Shown: positions 27,618 through 37,588, counted from the first letter of the stretch. The stretch is 64,000 bases of DNA from Chitinophaga pinensis (GCA_945860225.1 CAMAPT010000004.1:1-64000); one strand, 5' to 3'. Notes: a model not told the origin generated them from the sequence alone. Program-made: numbers and translations.

Positions 27618-29759
27618 ATGTCACAAATTGGAATTCAACATTCGTTTGACTTGGGAGATGGTAGAATTGTAACTCTCGAAACAGGCAAGTTAGCAAAACA
27701 AGCTGATGGAGCAGTAGTGGTTAAATTAGGTTCAACCATGATTTTAGCTACTGTTGTTAGTAATAAAGAAGCAAAAGAAGGGGTAGATTTTTTACCATTA
27801 ACCGTAGATTATCAAGAAAAATATGCTGCTACAGGTCGTTTCCCAGGTGGATTTTTTCGTAGAGAGGCTAAGTTATCAGATTATGAAGTGTTGATTTCTC
27901 GTATTGTAGATAGAGCAATGCGCCCTTTGTTTCCTGATGATTATCATGCTGATACACAAATTATGTTATCACTTATATCTTCTGATAAAAAAACAATGCC
28001 TGATGCTTTGGTAGGTTTAGCAGCTTCTGCTGCGGTTGCTGTCTCAGACATTCCGTTCAACGGACCTATTTCGGAAGTACGAGTTGGTAAAATTGATGGG
28101 AAATTGGTTATCAATCCTGATATTGATCAATTAGCATTATCGACTATTGACATGATTGTTGCGGCTTCTGCTCATGATATTACTATGGTAGAAGGTGAAA
28201 TGAGCGAAATTAGCGAAGTAGAAATGTTAGAAGCAATCAAATTTGCACACGAAGCTATTAAGGTTCAAATTAATGCAATTAATGAATTTGTAATTAAAGC
28301 TGGTTCAAAACCTAAACGTGTATACAGTCACGAAAAACATGATTTAGATTTAAAAGATGCAGTGGCAAAAGCAACTTACGATAAAGTATATACTGTAGCA
28401 AAAGCTGGTAATCCGAATAAAAACGAACGTAAAGAAGCTTTCAAAGCAATTTTAACAGAATATAAAGCCACATTTACAGCAGACGAACTAAAAGATAAAG
28501 AGGCATTAATTAATACGTATTATCATGGAGTTGAGTATGATGCTGTTCGTCAAGCTACTCTAGATACTCAAATTCGTTTAGATGGTCGTAAAACTACCCA
28601 AATTAGACCTATTTGGAGTGAAGTAGGATATTTACCAGGAGCTCACGGTTCAGCAATTTTTCAACGTGGAGAAACGCAATCATTAACCACAGTTACTTTA
28701 GGAACAGGAAAAGATGCTCAGCTAATAGATGGCGCTTTTTACCGTGGAGAAACTAAATTTATTTTGCATTATAACTTTCCTGGATTTTCAACTGGTGAGG
28801 CAAAACCAAACAGAGGACCAGGTAGAAGAGAGGTAGGACATGGTAACTTAGCGTTACGTGCTTTATCAAAAGTAGTTCCTACTGATACACCTTACACAGT
28901 TCGTGTTGTTTCAGATATTTTAGAATCAAATGGTTCTTCTTCTATGGCAACTGTTTGTGCAGGTACATTAGCATTAATGGACGCGGGTGTGAAAATTGCT
29001 AAGCCTGTTACCGGTATTGCTATGGGTTTAATCACAAATGATAAAGGAGAGTATGCTGTATTATCAGATATTTTAGGTGATGAAGATCATTTAGGAGATA
29101 TGGATTTCAAAGTTTGTGGTACTAAAGATGGTATAACTGCCGTGCAAATGGATTTAAAAGTAAACGGCTTGCCTTATGAGGTTATGGAAAAAGCTTTATT
29201 ACAAGCTAAAGATGGACGTTTGCATATTATGGGTGAAATTTTGAAAACAATTGATACGCCTAGAGCCGATTATAATGATAACGTTCCTCGTTTCGAAGTA
29301 TTAACTATTCCACAAGAATTTATAGGGGCTATTATAGGTCCTGGAGGAAAAGTAATTCAAGACATTCAAAAGAAAACAAATTCAACTATTTCTATTACTG
29401 AAGTAGATAATACTGGCCGTGTTGAAATTTTTGCTGAAGTATTAGCAGATCTAAAAGCCGCTGTTGGTCGTATAAAAGCTATTGTGGCTATTCCAGAAGT
29501 AGGAGAGATTTACGAAGCAAAGGTGAAATCTATAATGCCTTATGGTGCTTTTGTAGAATTTATGCCAGGAAAAGAAGGCTTATTACATATTAGTGAATAT
29601 GATTGGAAACGTATAGATTCTTTAGAGGGTTTAGTTAAAGAAGGTGATTTGGTTAGTGTTAAATATATTGGAACCGACCCTAAAAATGGGAAGGCTAAAT
29701 TGTCTCGTAAAGCTACAATTGCAAAACCAGAAACAGCTCCTCAAGAAAATAAAGCATAA
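27618..29759 (+). CDS. pnp: Polyribonucleotide nucleotidyltransferase
   Basis: Phosphorolytic 3'-5' exoribonuclease of mRNA decay, active as a trimer. Two RNase PH domains (about 15-230 and 310-540, the second with FQRGETQSL and [11 protein letters not shown]) are joined by a helical segment. A KH domain ([14 protein letters not shown]) and a C-terminal S1 domain ([20 protein letters not shown]) follow. The length of 713 residues fits the family. I chose ATG 27618 (MSQIGIQ) over an in-frame TTG at 27594. A terminator follows. Confidence 0.97.
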   Translation: MSQIGIQHSFDLGDGRIVTLETGKLAKQADGAVVVKLGSTMILATVVSNKEAKEGVDFLPLTVDYQEKYAATGRFPGGFFRREAKLSDYEVLISRIVDRAMRPLFPDDYHADTQIMLSLISSDKKTMPDALVGLAASAAVAVSDIPFNGPISEVRVGKIDGKLVINPDIDQLALSTIDMIVAASAHDITMVEGEMSEISEVEMLEAIKFAHEAIKVQINAINEFVIKAGSKPKRVYSHEKHDLDLKDAVAKATYDKVYTVAKAGNPNKNERKEAFKAILTEYKATFTADELKDKEALINTYYHGVEYDAVRQATLDTQIRLDGRKTTQIRPIWSEVGYLPGAHGSAIFQRGETQSLTTVTLGTGKDAQLIDGAFYRGETKFILHYNFPGFSTGEAKPNRGPGRREVGHGNLALRALSKVVPTDTPYTVRVVSDILESNGSSSMATVCAGTLALMDAGVKIAKPVTGIAMGLITNDKGEYAVLSDILGDEDHLGDMDFKVCGTKDGITAVQMDLKVNGLPYEVMEKALLQAKDGRLHIMGEILKTIDTPRADYNDNVPRFEVLTIPQEFIGAIIGPGGKVIQDIQKKTNSTISITEVDNTGRVEIFAEVLADLKAAVGRIKAIVAIPEVGEIYEAKVKSIMPYGAFVEFMPGKEGLLHISEYDWKRIDSLEGLVKEGDLVSVKYIGTDPKNGKAKLSRKATIAKPETAPQENKA

Positions 29760-29780
29760 TATTTAACTTTATATGTATCA

Positions 29781-29815
29781 AAAAAAATCCCGAATTATAT
29801 TCGGGATTTTTTTAT
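29781..29815 (+). terminator. Rho-independent terminator of pnp
   Basis: An 11-base perfect stem (AAATCCCGAAT and ATTCGGGATTT) with a 3-base loop, then a T-run. It sits just after the pnp stop. Confidence 0.88.
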
Positions 29816-29861
29816 TAAGGCTATTTGATCTATATAGCCATAAGTTTGTAAAATATATTGA

Positions 29862-30161
29862 TTATACTGCTTTTATTTTGTTTCTCAGTAAATCTCCAAA
29901 CTCTTCATTAATATGGCTGATAGGGGTAGCGTAAATCATCATTTCATTCGAATGAAATAAATTCATTATTTGCCTTTCAATTTCATTATATAATAAAGCT
30001 TTTGTTATAAAAAATAGCCGTATAGTTTGTTTTTTAGAATTTATATTTGAAATCACATTCACATCAATATGAGTATGTGTGGCGTAATTTTTTTCGATTA
30101 AAAACGCAGATATTTCTTCTGCTTTTTTTTCATTATTTTGAATAATATTAAAAATAATCAT
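29862..30161 (-). CDS. Small CutA-like protein
   Basis: A 99-residue soluble protein. The order of IIFNIIQ, a central basic strand (KKQTIRLFFITKALL) and a C-terminal helix/strand (NLFHSNEMMIYATPI, then EFGDLLRNK) is reminiscent of the CutA1/PII-like ferredoxin fold, where the last part normally reads HPYEVPEIIALPI. The similarity is weak and I have not tested it. It overlaps the TolC-like gene by 4 bases and is the last gene of the export operon, so it may be linked to that system. Confidence 0.45.
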   Translation of the reverse strand: MIIFNIIQNNEKKAEEISAFLIEKNYATHTHIDVNVISNINSKKQTIRLFFITKALLYNEIERQIMNLFHSNEMMIYATPISHINEEFGDLLRNKIKAV

Positions 30162-31570
30162 AATTGATAGTTTAAGGTTCCTTTTAAATAGATAATGGTA
30201 GTAACTATTTTAATAAATTTGAGTTGATATTCTGAAAATTTTAATTCAGTATCAAGCCATTTGTTCTCTCGTGCATTCAAAAGAAATAAAGAACTTTCTC
30301 CATTATAAAATTTTAATTTCTCACCTTCGACTAATTTTTTGCTGAAATTTACCAATCTTTCCGAATTTTCGAGTTGTTCAGTTAATAGTAGCAATGATTG
30401 TTTTAAGGTATTTAATTTAAAAATTAGTTCATTGTTTTTATTCTGTAATTCAAGTGAATTATTCGTCAAATTAATAGTTGACATTTTATATTCATTGCGA
30501 GCTTTCCTTAAAAACAATGGGAAAGATAAATCAATTCCCCATTTGTAGTTATTAGAAGAGTATATAGGAGAAAAAGCATAAGGGTTATAGGATAGTAGAT
30601 TATAATTGACATTTAAACGAGGTTTAATCATTTCTTTTTTGAGTCTATTATCTATTTCTAAAACTTTTTGAAGTGATTGGTATTTTGAAATGATAGGGTT
30701 ATTGATAGTATCTAAATATAAATTTTGAATTAAACTTTGTTTAATTTTTATAAAAATTGTTGCTAAACTATCAAGTGTTTTGAATTCAATATTTTCATTG
30801 CTTGTATTCTTAGGGCTATGAAATATAGCTAAATCGTTATTTTGTTTTTGTTTTTCAATTTGAGCATTTTGATAATCTAACAAACGAGTTTGATATAATA
30901 TAGCAGCTTCTACAGTATCCATCTCTGGTTTTTCGCCGATTTCTGCTAAGGCTTCTATTCCTTTTAATCGTTGTTTGGCTAGTTCAAGGAAATATTTATT
31001 TAGAGAAACTTGTCTTAAGCTAAATAACCAATCAAAATATTTAACAGAGGCTTCGTATAAAACTCCGTTAATTTGATTATTAGTTTCTGCATTGTAATAT
31101 TTGACATATTCTTTTGATTTCATTAGATCTGCACGACGGTAGTCTATAACTAATCCTTGAAGCAATCCAGCCTCAAGCCCAATGTATGGTAGCCCGAAAG
31201 ATGAGGTAAATTGTTCTGGATTGATATTCACACCTGTTCCATATTCATATCCTAATTTTAAATTTTGAGATGTAAAAAGTGGAATTTTAACACTGCTATT
31301 CACAAGACTATAGTAATGTGTGCCATTTAATAATTTATTTTCATAATTACCTGAAACAAAAGGATCAAAATTACCTTTTGCAGCACGGTATTGTAATTCG
31401 CCATATTGTTTGATGTTATCTGCTCTGCTGGCTATAGGGTTATTTTCTCGTACATATTTCAGATAACTCTCATAACTCAAAATAGTAGATGGTAATTGAC
31501 TGAAATACGTTGATGAATTACTTACTAAAAGTAGTAGAATGATTCGTATTATGAATTTATTTTTTTTCAT
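30158..31570 (-). CDS. TolC family outer-membrane efflux channel
   Basis: About 470 residues. A signal peptide (MKKNKFIIRIILLLLVSNSS, cleaved near TYFSQ) precedes two repeats of long helices with strand pairs, typical of the outer-membrane channel of type I secretion and efflux systems. I placed the start at ATG 31570, which overlaps the fusion gene by 14 bases; an in-frame start at 31639 would bury the signal peptide behind 23 charged residues. It should form the outer part of the TMD-HlyD exporter. Confidence 0.82.
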   Translation of the reverse strand: MKKNKFIIRIILLLLVSNSSTYFSQLPSTILSYESYLKYVRENNPIASRADNIKQYGELQYRAAKGNFDPFVSGNYENKLLNGTHYYSLVNSSVKIPLFTSQNLKLGYEYGTGVNINPEQFTSSFGLPYIGLEAGLLQGLVIDYRRADLMKSKEYVKYYNAETNNQINGVLYEASVKYFDWLFSLRQVSLNKYFLELAKQRLKGIEALAEIGEKPEMDTVEAAILYQTRLLDYQNAQIEKQKQNNDLAIFHSPKNTSNENIEFKTLDSLATIFIKIKQSLIQNLYLDTINNPIISKYQSLQKVLEIDNRLKKEMIKPRLNVNYNLLSYNPYAFSPIYSSNNYKWGIDLSFPLFLRKARNEYKMSTINLTNNSLELQNKNNELIFKLNTLKQSLLLLTEQLENSERLVNFSKKLVEGEKLKFYNGESSLFLLNARENKWLDTELKFSEYQLKFIKIVTTIIYLKGTLNYQL

Positions 31571-33815
31571 CTTGTTTCTTAGTGGATTTTTGAATGTAGA
31601 ATTCAGGAGGGAATCCATTAATTTTTCTCCATAATTCATAAATTAATGGAACATTATTTAAAAGGGCAAATCCTTTGACTCCACAACCAATTTGAATACC
31701 AGTTGGCCATTTTTTTCCTTTATTTTTTGCTAATAGTCTAAATTTACCATTGTCTGAAATAACCTTATCAAAAGCAACAACTTCAGCGTTAAATGTTCCA
31801 TAGCTTACACCTGGCCAACCAGAAAAAACAAAGGCTGGCCAACCATCAAAAATTAGTTGAATAGTTTGCCCTTTTTGTATGAGAGGGAAGTCTATTGGAT
31901 TTACAAACATTTCAATAGCTTGTTCAGTTTGGTCAGGAACAATGGCACACATTGATGCGCCTTCTTTAATAATTTCACCAATTCCTTGAACATAGGTTTT
32001 AGTTATATAACCATCTTGTGGAGCTAAAACATAATAAAATCCTTTTCGCATGGTGTAATTAGCTAATTGATTTTGTAGTTTATTGAGCGAACCTTCACCT
32101 TCATAAAGTGCCGAAAGTGCTGAAAACTTATCAGATTCGGCTTTCATCAATTTTTCCTGATATTCTTGTTGAATGGAATTTAATTCGATTTCAGCATTTA
32201 AAAATTCGTTTTTTGATGCGAGGTATTTATTTTCGGCTGACGTTTTTTTTGCTAAAGCATCTTGTAATTTTACTTTTCTATTTTCTACATCTGTTTTTGA
32301 AATAATGCCTTTTATTAGCAACTCCTCATAGCGTTTAAATTGTTCTTCAGCCACTTTATAATTACTGTTTGATGTTTGGGCCTCCATACTATCTGTTTTA
32401 ATTTTCATTTTCGTTTGAAGAATTTTGTTTTGGCTCTGTTCAATTTTCAAACGTAACGTTTTATTAATGGCGTCAATTTGAGAATTTACGGCATTTATCT
32501 TTTGTTCATACGATTCTAATGTAGTTTCTTTAGCCTTAATCTGATTTTCTGAACGATTAATTAGTAATGGATCGATGTATTCATCTTTTATTTCAGAAAT
32601 AAAAGCAATGGTGTCGTTTTTATTAACATAATCGCCTTCATGAATAAACCATTTTTCAATTCTTCCACCTATTCTGGAGGTAATTGTTTGAGGCCTATTT
32701 TCAGGGTTTAGGGTTGTTACTTTACCATATGATTCTACATTTTGAGTCCACGGCATAAATAAAATGATGAATGCCACCAATCCAATTAAATAAATAGAAT
32801 ATTTAATCACTTTGGAGTAGGGGTGATAGTAAATATTTTTCATACTGCTCAACGAATAGGTGTGATTATTTACAATCGACATATTTTCGCTGTTATCAAA
32901 AACACTCTCTAATTTATAGATGGCAGTTATCATATCGTAACAAGTTCCTAAACTACTTACCAACTTCTCAACCGAATTGATTACTAAAAAAATAATGATT
33001 TCTGATGCAATAAATTGTCCAATATTTAAACTGCCAATTTGCACTAGATAAGCACCTAAAAACAATAAGATACTCACAAACACTATTTTAAATATAATAA
33101 TACCTTTAAATTGAGATTCCAATACTTCGTAATGTTTTTTACGTTCATCAATGTAATGACCTAAAATAACATCTGTTTTATCAATAAAATCTGTAGAATT
33201 TGCTCGGTCATTTTTTACATTTTCCTGAAACCATTGTACAAGTTTGTATTTTTCATTGGAGGTAGAAATGTTGGTTTCAATTCCTTTTTTTCCATAGTGA
33301 TTAATGATATAGTAAAAAGAAAATCCTAATCCTAAAGTAAAGTATAGAAACCAAGAACTATAAACCGGAAGTATTAATAACCCAAATATGATGCTGATAA
33401 CAGAAAATGAAACATCAAGTAATATTTTACTGACACCTTTTTGAAGTGTAACAACTTCGAAATACTTATTTAATTTTGAAAATACGTCTATACTACCTGA
33501 AGAAGTTTGGTTTAAGTACAGACTAATTTTAGAGGCAAGATTTCCAAAAATTTTTTGATTAAGTGTTTCATTAATTCGCATTTGCCATATTTGAAAAAAA
33601 CCAATAAAAATGGTAATTATTATAGTAACACAGCTTAATAAAATTAATGATGCAGAAAAAGAACCGGCCATAATATAGGTAACTACGCCTTGTATTCCTA
33701 AAGGTATTCCCAAATACAACCCACCTTGTAATATGGCTAATATGTAGATTTTACTAATGACTGATTTTTCTTTATAAAGCCATTGAAATAAGAGTTTTGA
33801 TTTTTTTAGATTCAT
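31557..33815 (-). CDS. ABC exporter membrane domain fused to HlyD adaptor, no ATPase domain
   Basis: A 752-residue protein. Residues 1-305 resemble the six-helix membrane domain of a type I ABC exporter (for example QKGVSKILLD near 125-134 and GQFIASEIIIFLVINSVEKL near 266-285). A membrane helix at about 336-354 leads into an HlyD-type adaptor: lipoyl half with GGRIEKWFIHEGDYVNKND (383-401), a long coiled coil (about 425-600), then a barrel with APQDGYITKTYVQG and the LLNNVPLIYELWRKINGFPP end. No Walker A, signature or Walker B motif is present, so the nucleotide-binding domain is missing. It is followed by the TolC-like gene and divergent from tetR. Confidence 0.75.
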   Translation of the reverse strand: MNLKKSKLLFQWLYKEKSVISKIYILAILQGGLYLGIPLGIQGVVTYIMAGSFSASLILLSCVTIIITIFIGFFQIWQMRINETLNQKIFGNLASKISLYLNQTSSGSIDVFSKLNKYFEVVTLQKGVSKILLDVSFSVISIIFGLLILPVYSSWFLYFTLGLGFSFYYIINHYGKKGIETNISTSNEKYKLVQWFQENVKNDRANSTDFIDKTDVILGHYIDERKKHYEVLESQFKGIIIFKIVFVSILLFLGAYLVQIGSLNIGQFIASEIIIFLVINSVEKLVSSLGTCYDMITAIYKLESVFDNSENMSIVNNHTYSLSSMKNIYYHPYSKVIKYSIYLIGLVAFIILFMPWTQNVESYGKVTTLNPENRPQTITSRIGGRIEKWFIHEGDYVNKNDTIAFISEIKDEYIDPLLINRSENQIKAKETTLESYEQKINAVNSQIDAINKTLRLKIEQSQNKILQTKMKIKTDSMEAQTSNSNYKVAEEQFKRYEELLIKGIISKTDVENRKVKLQDALAKKTSAENKYLASKNEFLNAEIELNSIQQEYQEKLMKAESDKFSALSALYEGEGSLNKLQNQLANYTMRKGFYYVLAPQDGYITKTYVQGIGEIIKEGASMCAIVPDQTEQAIEMFVNPIDFPLIQKGQTIQLIFDGWPAFVFSGWPGVSYGTFNAEVVAFDKVISDNGKFRLLAKNKGKKWPTGIQIGCGVKGFALLNNVPLIYELWRKINGFPPEFYIQKSTKKQDEKK

Positions 33816-33900
33816 ACCGTTATTATATATGATGGTTATAATATTAAAATGGGTAATTTACTTTTAAATTAGTTCATGTAAATGTAGTAATAAAAACTAA

Positions 33901-33921
33901 AATAATAGTAATGCTATTATT
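33901..33921. promoter_or_regulatory. Candidate operator palindrome 1
   Basis: AATAATAG, five bases, CTATTATT: perfect 8-base arms in the region between tetR and the exporter operon. It is a plausible binding site for the divergent TetR-type regulator. Confidence 0.4.
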
Positions 33922-33953
33922 AATTTGCATTTTTTAATAATTTGATATAATTT

Positions 33954-33967
33954 TACTATCAATAGTA
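33954..33967. promoter_or_regulatory. Candidate operator palindrome 2
   Basis: TACTAT, two bases, ATAGTA, placed 9 bases before the first tetR ATG. It shares the ATAGTA half-site with palindrome 1, which suits self-repression. Confidence 0.4.
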
Positions 33968-33975
33968 GTGTTTTT

Positions 33976-34671
33976 ATGAAATTAGATATTAGAATAAAAA
34001 TGAATGAAAAGCTATTTCTTCGTAATCCGGAAGAATCAGTTTTAGGAAAGAAAATTGTGCAGCAAGGTTTATTACTAATCAATAAAATTGGATTTGAAGA
34101 ATTTACTTTTAAAAAATTAGCTATTGAGGTTCTATCTACTGAAGCTAGTATTTATCGATATTTTGAAAACAAACACCGTTTTTTGATTTATTTGATTACT
34201 TGGTATTGGAGTTATTTGGAGTACAAAGTTTATTTTAGTACCAATAACATATCAAATCCTGAAATAAAATTAAAATCTATTGTTAAAATATTAGTAGAGG
34301 AGCCTAAAAATAACGATATACATTCTGAATTTATTTCTGAAAATGAAGCCTATAAGTTAGCCATGTGGGAAGGCTCTAAAGCTTATTTGACTAGAAATGT
34401 AAGTAAAGATAACAAGGATAGCCTTTTTAAGCCTTACAAAGATTTGTGCGGCCGCATAGCCAACGTAATTCAAGAATATAATCCTAAATATCCTTTTCCT
34501 CACTCTTTAGCTAGCACTATGCTAGAAATGGCTCATGCTCAGCGTTTTTTTATGCAGAATTTACCTTCGTTGACCGATTTTAATGAAAGTAAAAATGAAG
34601 ACGTAATCATCATCTTTTTGGAGTCATTATTGTTTAGTGCTATAAAAACTAACAAACAAGATAATGAGTAA
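33976..34671 (+). CDS. TetR/AcrR family transcriptional regulator
   Basis: A 231-residue regulator. The N-terminal helix-turn-helix spans about 25-70: GLLLINKIGFEEFTFKKLA, then EASIYRYFENKHRFLIYL, the standard TetR recognition region. The rest is a helical ligand-binding domain. The first ATG (33976) or the second (34000) could start translation. It is divergent from the TMD-HlyD/TolC operon, the usual arrangement for a local repressor of an efflux system. Two palindromes lie between. Confidence 0.82.
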   Translation: MKLDIRIKMNEKLFLRNPEESVLGKKIVQQGLLLINKIGFEEFTFKKLAIEVLSTEASIYRYFENKHRFLIYLITWYWSYLEYKVYFSTNNISNPEIKLKSIVKILVEEPKNNDIHSEFISENEAYKLAMWEGSKAYLTRNVSKDNKDSLFKPYKDLCGRIANVIQEYNPKYPFPHSLASTMLEMAHAQRFFMQNLPSLTDFNESKNEDVIIIFLESLLFSAIKTNKQDNE

Positions 34672-34673
34672 CA

Positions 34674-35996
34674 TTAAGGAGTAATTTCGTTTTTTTTAGT
34701 TAATGGAATTAATAATAACATGCCTATGATAAAGAAGAAAATTAAAGATAGAATAGACGGACGCATACCTCCCATTATTTGACTAATAGACCCAAATAGT
34801 ACGGTTCCTAAAATCATCCCCATTTTTTCTACAACATCATAAAAACTAAAAAAACTAGTTAAATCGTCTGTTACAGGTAAATATTTACTATAGGTACTTC
34901 GAGACAAAGACTGTATACCGCCCATTACTAAACCTACCCAAAAAGCAATAATGTAAAATTGCAATGGAGTTCTAACTATGAGATAAGTAAATCCACAGAT
35001 AAAAATCCAGATTGCAATCAATAAAATAAGTGATTTTATATTTCCTAACTTAGTTGACAACCATGAAAATAAGAATGAACCAGCGATCCCGACAAATTGA
35101 ATGATTAAAATACTAATGATTAAGGAGCTTGTTTTTGTTTTTTCAGCTTGTTCGCCCAATCCCCAATCAATTTCATTGCGCGCAAACAATACAGCTACTA
35201 CCATAATAGTTTGCACTCCCATATTGTAAAAAAAATAACTTGACAAAAATTGTTTAAGAGCTTTAAGATGTTTTATCTCTTTCCATACACCTCTTAATTC
35301 ATTAAAACCCTTAGATAATAAAGATTCATTGTTAGAATCAATTTCATGGTTAGGTTGGGAAGGCATATATTTAAATGTATATTGAGCAAATACCATCCAC
35401 CAAATTCCAACTAATATGAAGCTATATTTAGCAGGCATTTTAAAAACCATAATTCCAATTAAACAAATAATCAGTAATAACGAGCTACCAAAATAGCCAA
35501 GAGCAAACCCTTTGGCACTTACTTTATCGTGGTTTTCTTTCGAAGCTATTTGAGGTAAATACGAATTATAATATACTAGACTTCCCCAAAATCCGATTGT
35601 AGCAGTTATAAAAGGAATAAAACTTAACTCTAAATGAGATGCGTTAAAAAAGAAAAGGCCCATGCATGAAACAGAACCCAAATAACAAAAAAATTGCAAA
35701 AAACGTTTTTTATTTCCTAAATAATCAGCTATCCCGCTTAAGATGGGGGAAATGATGACCACAATTAGTAATGCAAAAGCATAAATAAATGAATAGATGT
35801 TTTGATTTTCGAAATTCAATCCTAAAAAGGAAACGGTGTGTCCAATAAAATTTTTATTAGCATCATGCGTGGTAACATAATCATAAAAATTTGGGAAAAT
35901 CGCAGATGTAATTACTAAAGGAAAAACGGAGTTCGCCCAATCATAAAAAGCCCATGCTTTAATTATTTTGGGATCATTTTTTGTAATTAACTTCAT
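34674..35996 (-). CDS. UMF1-type MFS transporter
   Basis: A 440-residue protein with 11-12 hydrophobic segments. The opening KAWAFYDWANSVFPLVI is the signature of the UMF1 family (related to yeast Atg22). The segment GGIQSLSRSTYSKYLP near residue 360 is also typical. Substrate unknown. It converges with tetR (2 bases apart) and follows the OmpA gene by 23 bases, so it is likely cotranscribed with it. Confidence 0.85.
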   Translation of the reverse strand: MKLITKNDPKIIKAWAFYDWANSVFPLVITSAIFPNFYDYVTTHDANKNFIGHTVSFLGLNFENQNIYSFIYAFALLIVVIISPILSGIADYLGNKKRFLQFFCYLGSVSCMGLFFFNASHLELSFIPFITATIGFWGSLVYYNSYLPQIASKENHDKVSAKGFALGYFGSSLLLIICLIGIMVFKMPAKYSFILVGIWWMVFAQYTFKYMPSQPNHEIDSNNESLLSKGFNELRGVWKEIKHLKALKQFLSSYFFYNMGVQTIMVVAVLFARNEIDWGLGEQAEKTKTSSLIISILIIQFVGIAGSFLFSWLSTKLGNIKSLILLIAIWIFICGFTYLIVRTPLQFYIIAFWVGLVMGGIQSLSRSTYSKYLPVTDDLTSFFSFYDVVEKMGMILGTVLFGSISQIMGGMRPSILSLIFFFIIGMLLLIPLTKKNEITP

Positions 35997-36019
35997 GCTT
36001 TTTTATATTAAATTCAACA

Positions 36020-37111
36020 CTAATTCTTTATAATTTCAAATTCTACTCTTCTGTTTTTGGCCATGCCATCTTCTGTATCGTTGCTGGCAATAGGGATTGT
36101 ACTTCCAAACCCTTTGAAATATAATTTATTTTGAACGCCTTTTTTGATTAAGTAATCAAAAACTTCTCTCGCTCTTAACTCAGATAATTTCTGATTTTTA
36201 AATTTAGATCCACCATTGTCAGAATGACCATTAATTTGGACTTCCATTTGTGGATTTCTTAGAAGGTATTGAACTAACTTATTTAATTCTGAATAAGACG
36301 CAGGTAAAAGGTAGTATTTCCCATTATCGAAAAATATATTTTTAAGTTGGATTTTGTCACCTACTTTAACACTTGTACTTACCTCTAAAACTGAATCTTG
36401 TTGCTCTTCTACAGAAAAAGAACCTAAAATTTCAACTTTAACTTTTTCAACTATTTCTTTTTGTTTGATTAGAGATATGTCATCAACAAAATAATAAGCC
36501 TCTTTAAAACCTAGTTTGAATTTATCCATCCTAACCATGTCTTTTTTTATTTTTTCCGAAAAATTCCCTATAGTTATATATTTTTCTCCACCTTCTGCCG
36601 TGTATTTTCCGTAAATCTTGAACCATTTATAACTATTAATTAGACTTCCTTTTTTGCATACAGAGTCAATGATGGATGTTTTTATGGCATCTTTTTTATT
36701 TTTATAACCAACTTTACTAAATAGGACACCGAATGATTTTAAACTCGCATTGCTCCAAAATGCAAATCTGACTGACATTTCAAAATCGTATGTAGTTCCT
36801 CTGTGCAAGGATTCAGCTAGTTTAACCTGAATAAATTCCTTGTATTTTTTTTGAAAACGTAAGCCAGCGTAACATTTTCCGGATAAGGCTCCCTTGTATA
36901 TACTCGTGTCATTACTAATTGGCTCCTGATAATAGTCAACACTAGCTATTGGTTGCCAAGGAATGGCCTGTCGAATATTTCCTGATTTTTTTCTGTAATT
37001 TTCAAAACTGCCATTAGGAACAATATTTTTAATAATCTGCACGGTTTGTTGTCCTAATAATATGGATGAAAAAAATAATGAAATATATATGTATATGTTT
37101 TTAATGTGCAT
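36020..37111 (-). CDS. OmpA family protein with N-terminal NGSFE-type domain
   Basis: About 363 residues. A signal peptide (MHIKNIYIYISLFFSSILLG) leads into a jelly-roll-like region starting VPNGSFENYRKK, which I recognise as a front common in bacteroidotal secreted proteins. The last 110 residues form an OmpA domain with GHSDNGG and KNRRVEFE. It should anchor to peptidoglycan. I took ATG 37111 because it begins a good signal peptide; a longer frame reaching 37189 would have no such start. Confidence 0.83.
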   Translation of the reverse strand: MHIKNIYIYISLFFSSILLGQQTVQIIKNIVPNGSFENYRKKSGNIRQAIPWQPIASVDYYQEPISNDTSIYKGALSGKCYAGLRFQKKYKEFIQVKLAESLHRGTTYDFEMSVRFAFWSNASLKSFGVLFSKVGYKNKKDAIKTSIIDSVCKKGSLINSYKWFKIYGKYTAEGGEKYITIGNFSEKIKKDMVRMDKFKLGFKEAYYFVDDISLIKQKEIVEKVKVEILGSFSVEEQQDSVLEVSTSVKVGDKIQLKNIFFDNGKYYLLPASYSELNKLVQYLLRNPQMEVQINGHSDNGGSKFKNQKLSELRAREVFDYLIKKGVQNKLYFKGFGSTIPIASNDTEDGMAKNRRVEFEIIKN

Positions 37112-37168
37112 TATGAGGGGACAAATGTAAGTTTTGTAATATATTTTATAAATTTTTATTTTTAACAT

Positions 37169-37198
37169 TTGTTGATTATGAAAAAACACATATATTTG
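37169..37198 (+). promoter_or_regulatory. rpsT promoter (TTG-N19-TATATTTG)
   Basis: TTG at 37169-37171, exactly 19 bases, then TATATTTG at 37191-37198. The spacing, both boxes and the distance to the ATG (about 37 bases) copy the rpsO promoter. Confidence 0.75.
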
Positions 37199-37235
37199 CA
37201 GTCCAATTTAGAAAACAGATTAATAACTTAATAGA

Positions 37236-37493
37236 ATGGCAAACCATAAGTCAGCAATAAAAAGAATTAGAGCAAATAACTCAAAACGTTTAGTTAATCG
37301 TTATTATGCAAAAACAACTCGTAATGCAGTAAAAAAATTACGTGGAACAACAACAAAAACTGAAGCAGTAGCTTTATTACCAAAAGTTGTTGCTATGTTA
37401 GATAAATTAGCAAAGAAAAATGTTATTCATAAAAACAAAGCATCAAACTTAAAGTCTAAATTGACTAAAAGGGTAAATGCTATTCAGAAATAG
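37236..37493 (+). CDS. rpsT: 30S ribosomal protein S20
   Basis: An 85-residue, lysine-rich helical protein that binds 16S r[21 protein letters not shown] and the C-terminal [16 protein letters not shown] are diagnostic. It has its own consensus promoter and terminator, so it is a single-gene unit. Confidence 0.97.
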   Translation: MANHKSAIKRIRANNSKRLVNRYYAKTTRNAVKKLRGTTTKTEAVALLPKVVAMLDKLAKKNVIHKNKASNLKSKLTKRVNAIQK

Positions 37494-37515
37494 ATTTATA
37501 TTATATATTTAAATT

Positions 37516-37542
37516 AAATCCCACAGAAAGTGGGATTTTTTA
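37516..37542 (+). terminator. Rho-independent terminator of rpsT
   Basis: A perfect 9-base stem (AAATCCCAC and GTGGGATTT) with a 5-base AGAAA loop and a T-run, 23 bases after the rpsT stop. Confidence 0.88.
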
Positions 37543-37580
37543 TTTACAATAAAATAATTAGGCATTCACTAATTATTTTA

Positions 37581-37588
37581 TATTTTTG
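37581..37588 (+). promoter_or_regulatory. Candidate -7 element for the TPR lipoprotein
   Basis: TATTTTTG matches TAnnTTTG and would give a leader of about 28 bases. No TTG at -33. Confidence 0.42.

Noticed and set aside
37112-37189. Longer N-terminus for the OmpA-type protein at 36020
   Set aside because: It would put 26 residues before the signal peptide and overlap the rpsT promoter region.
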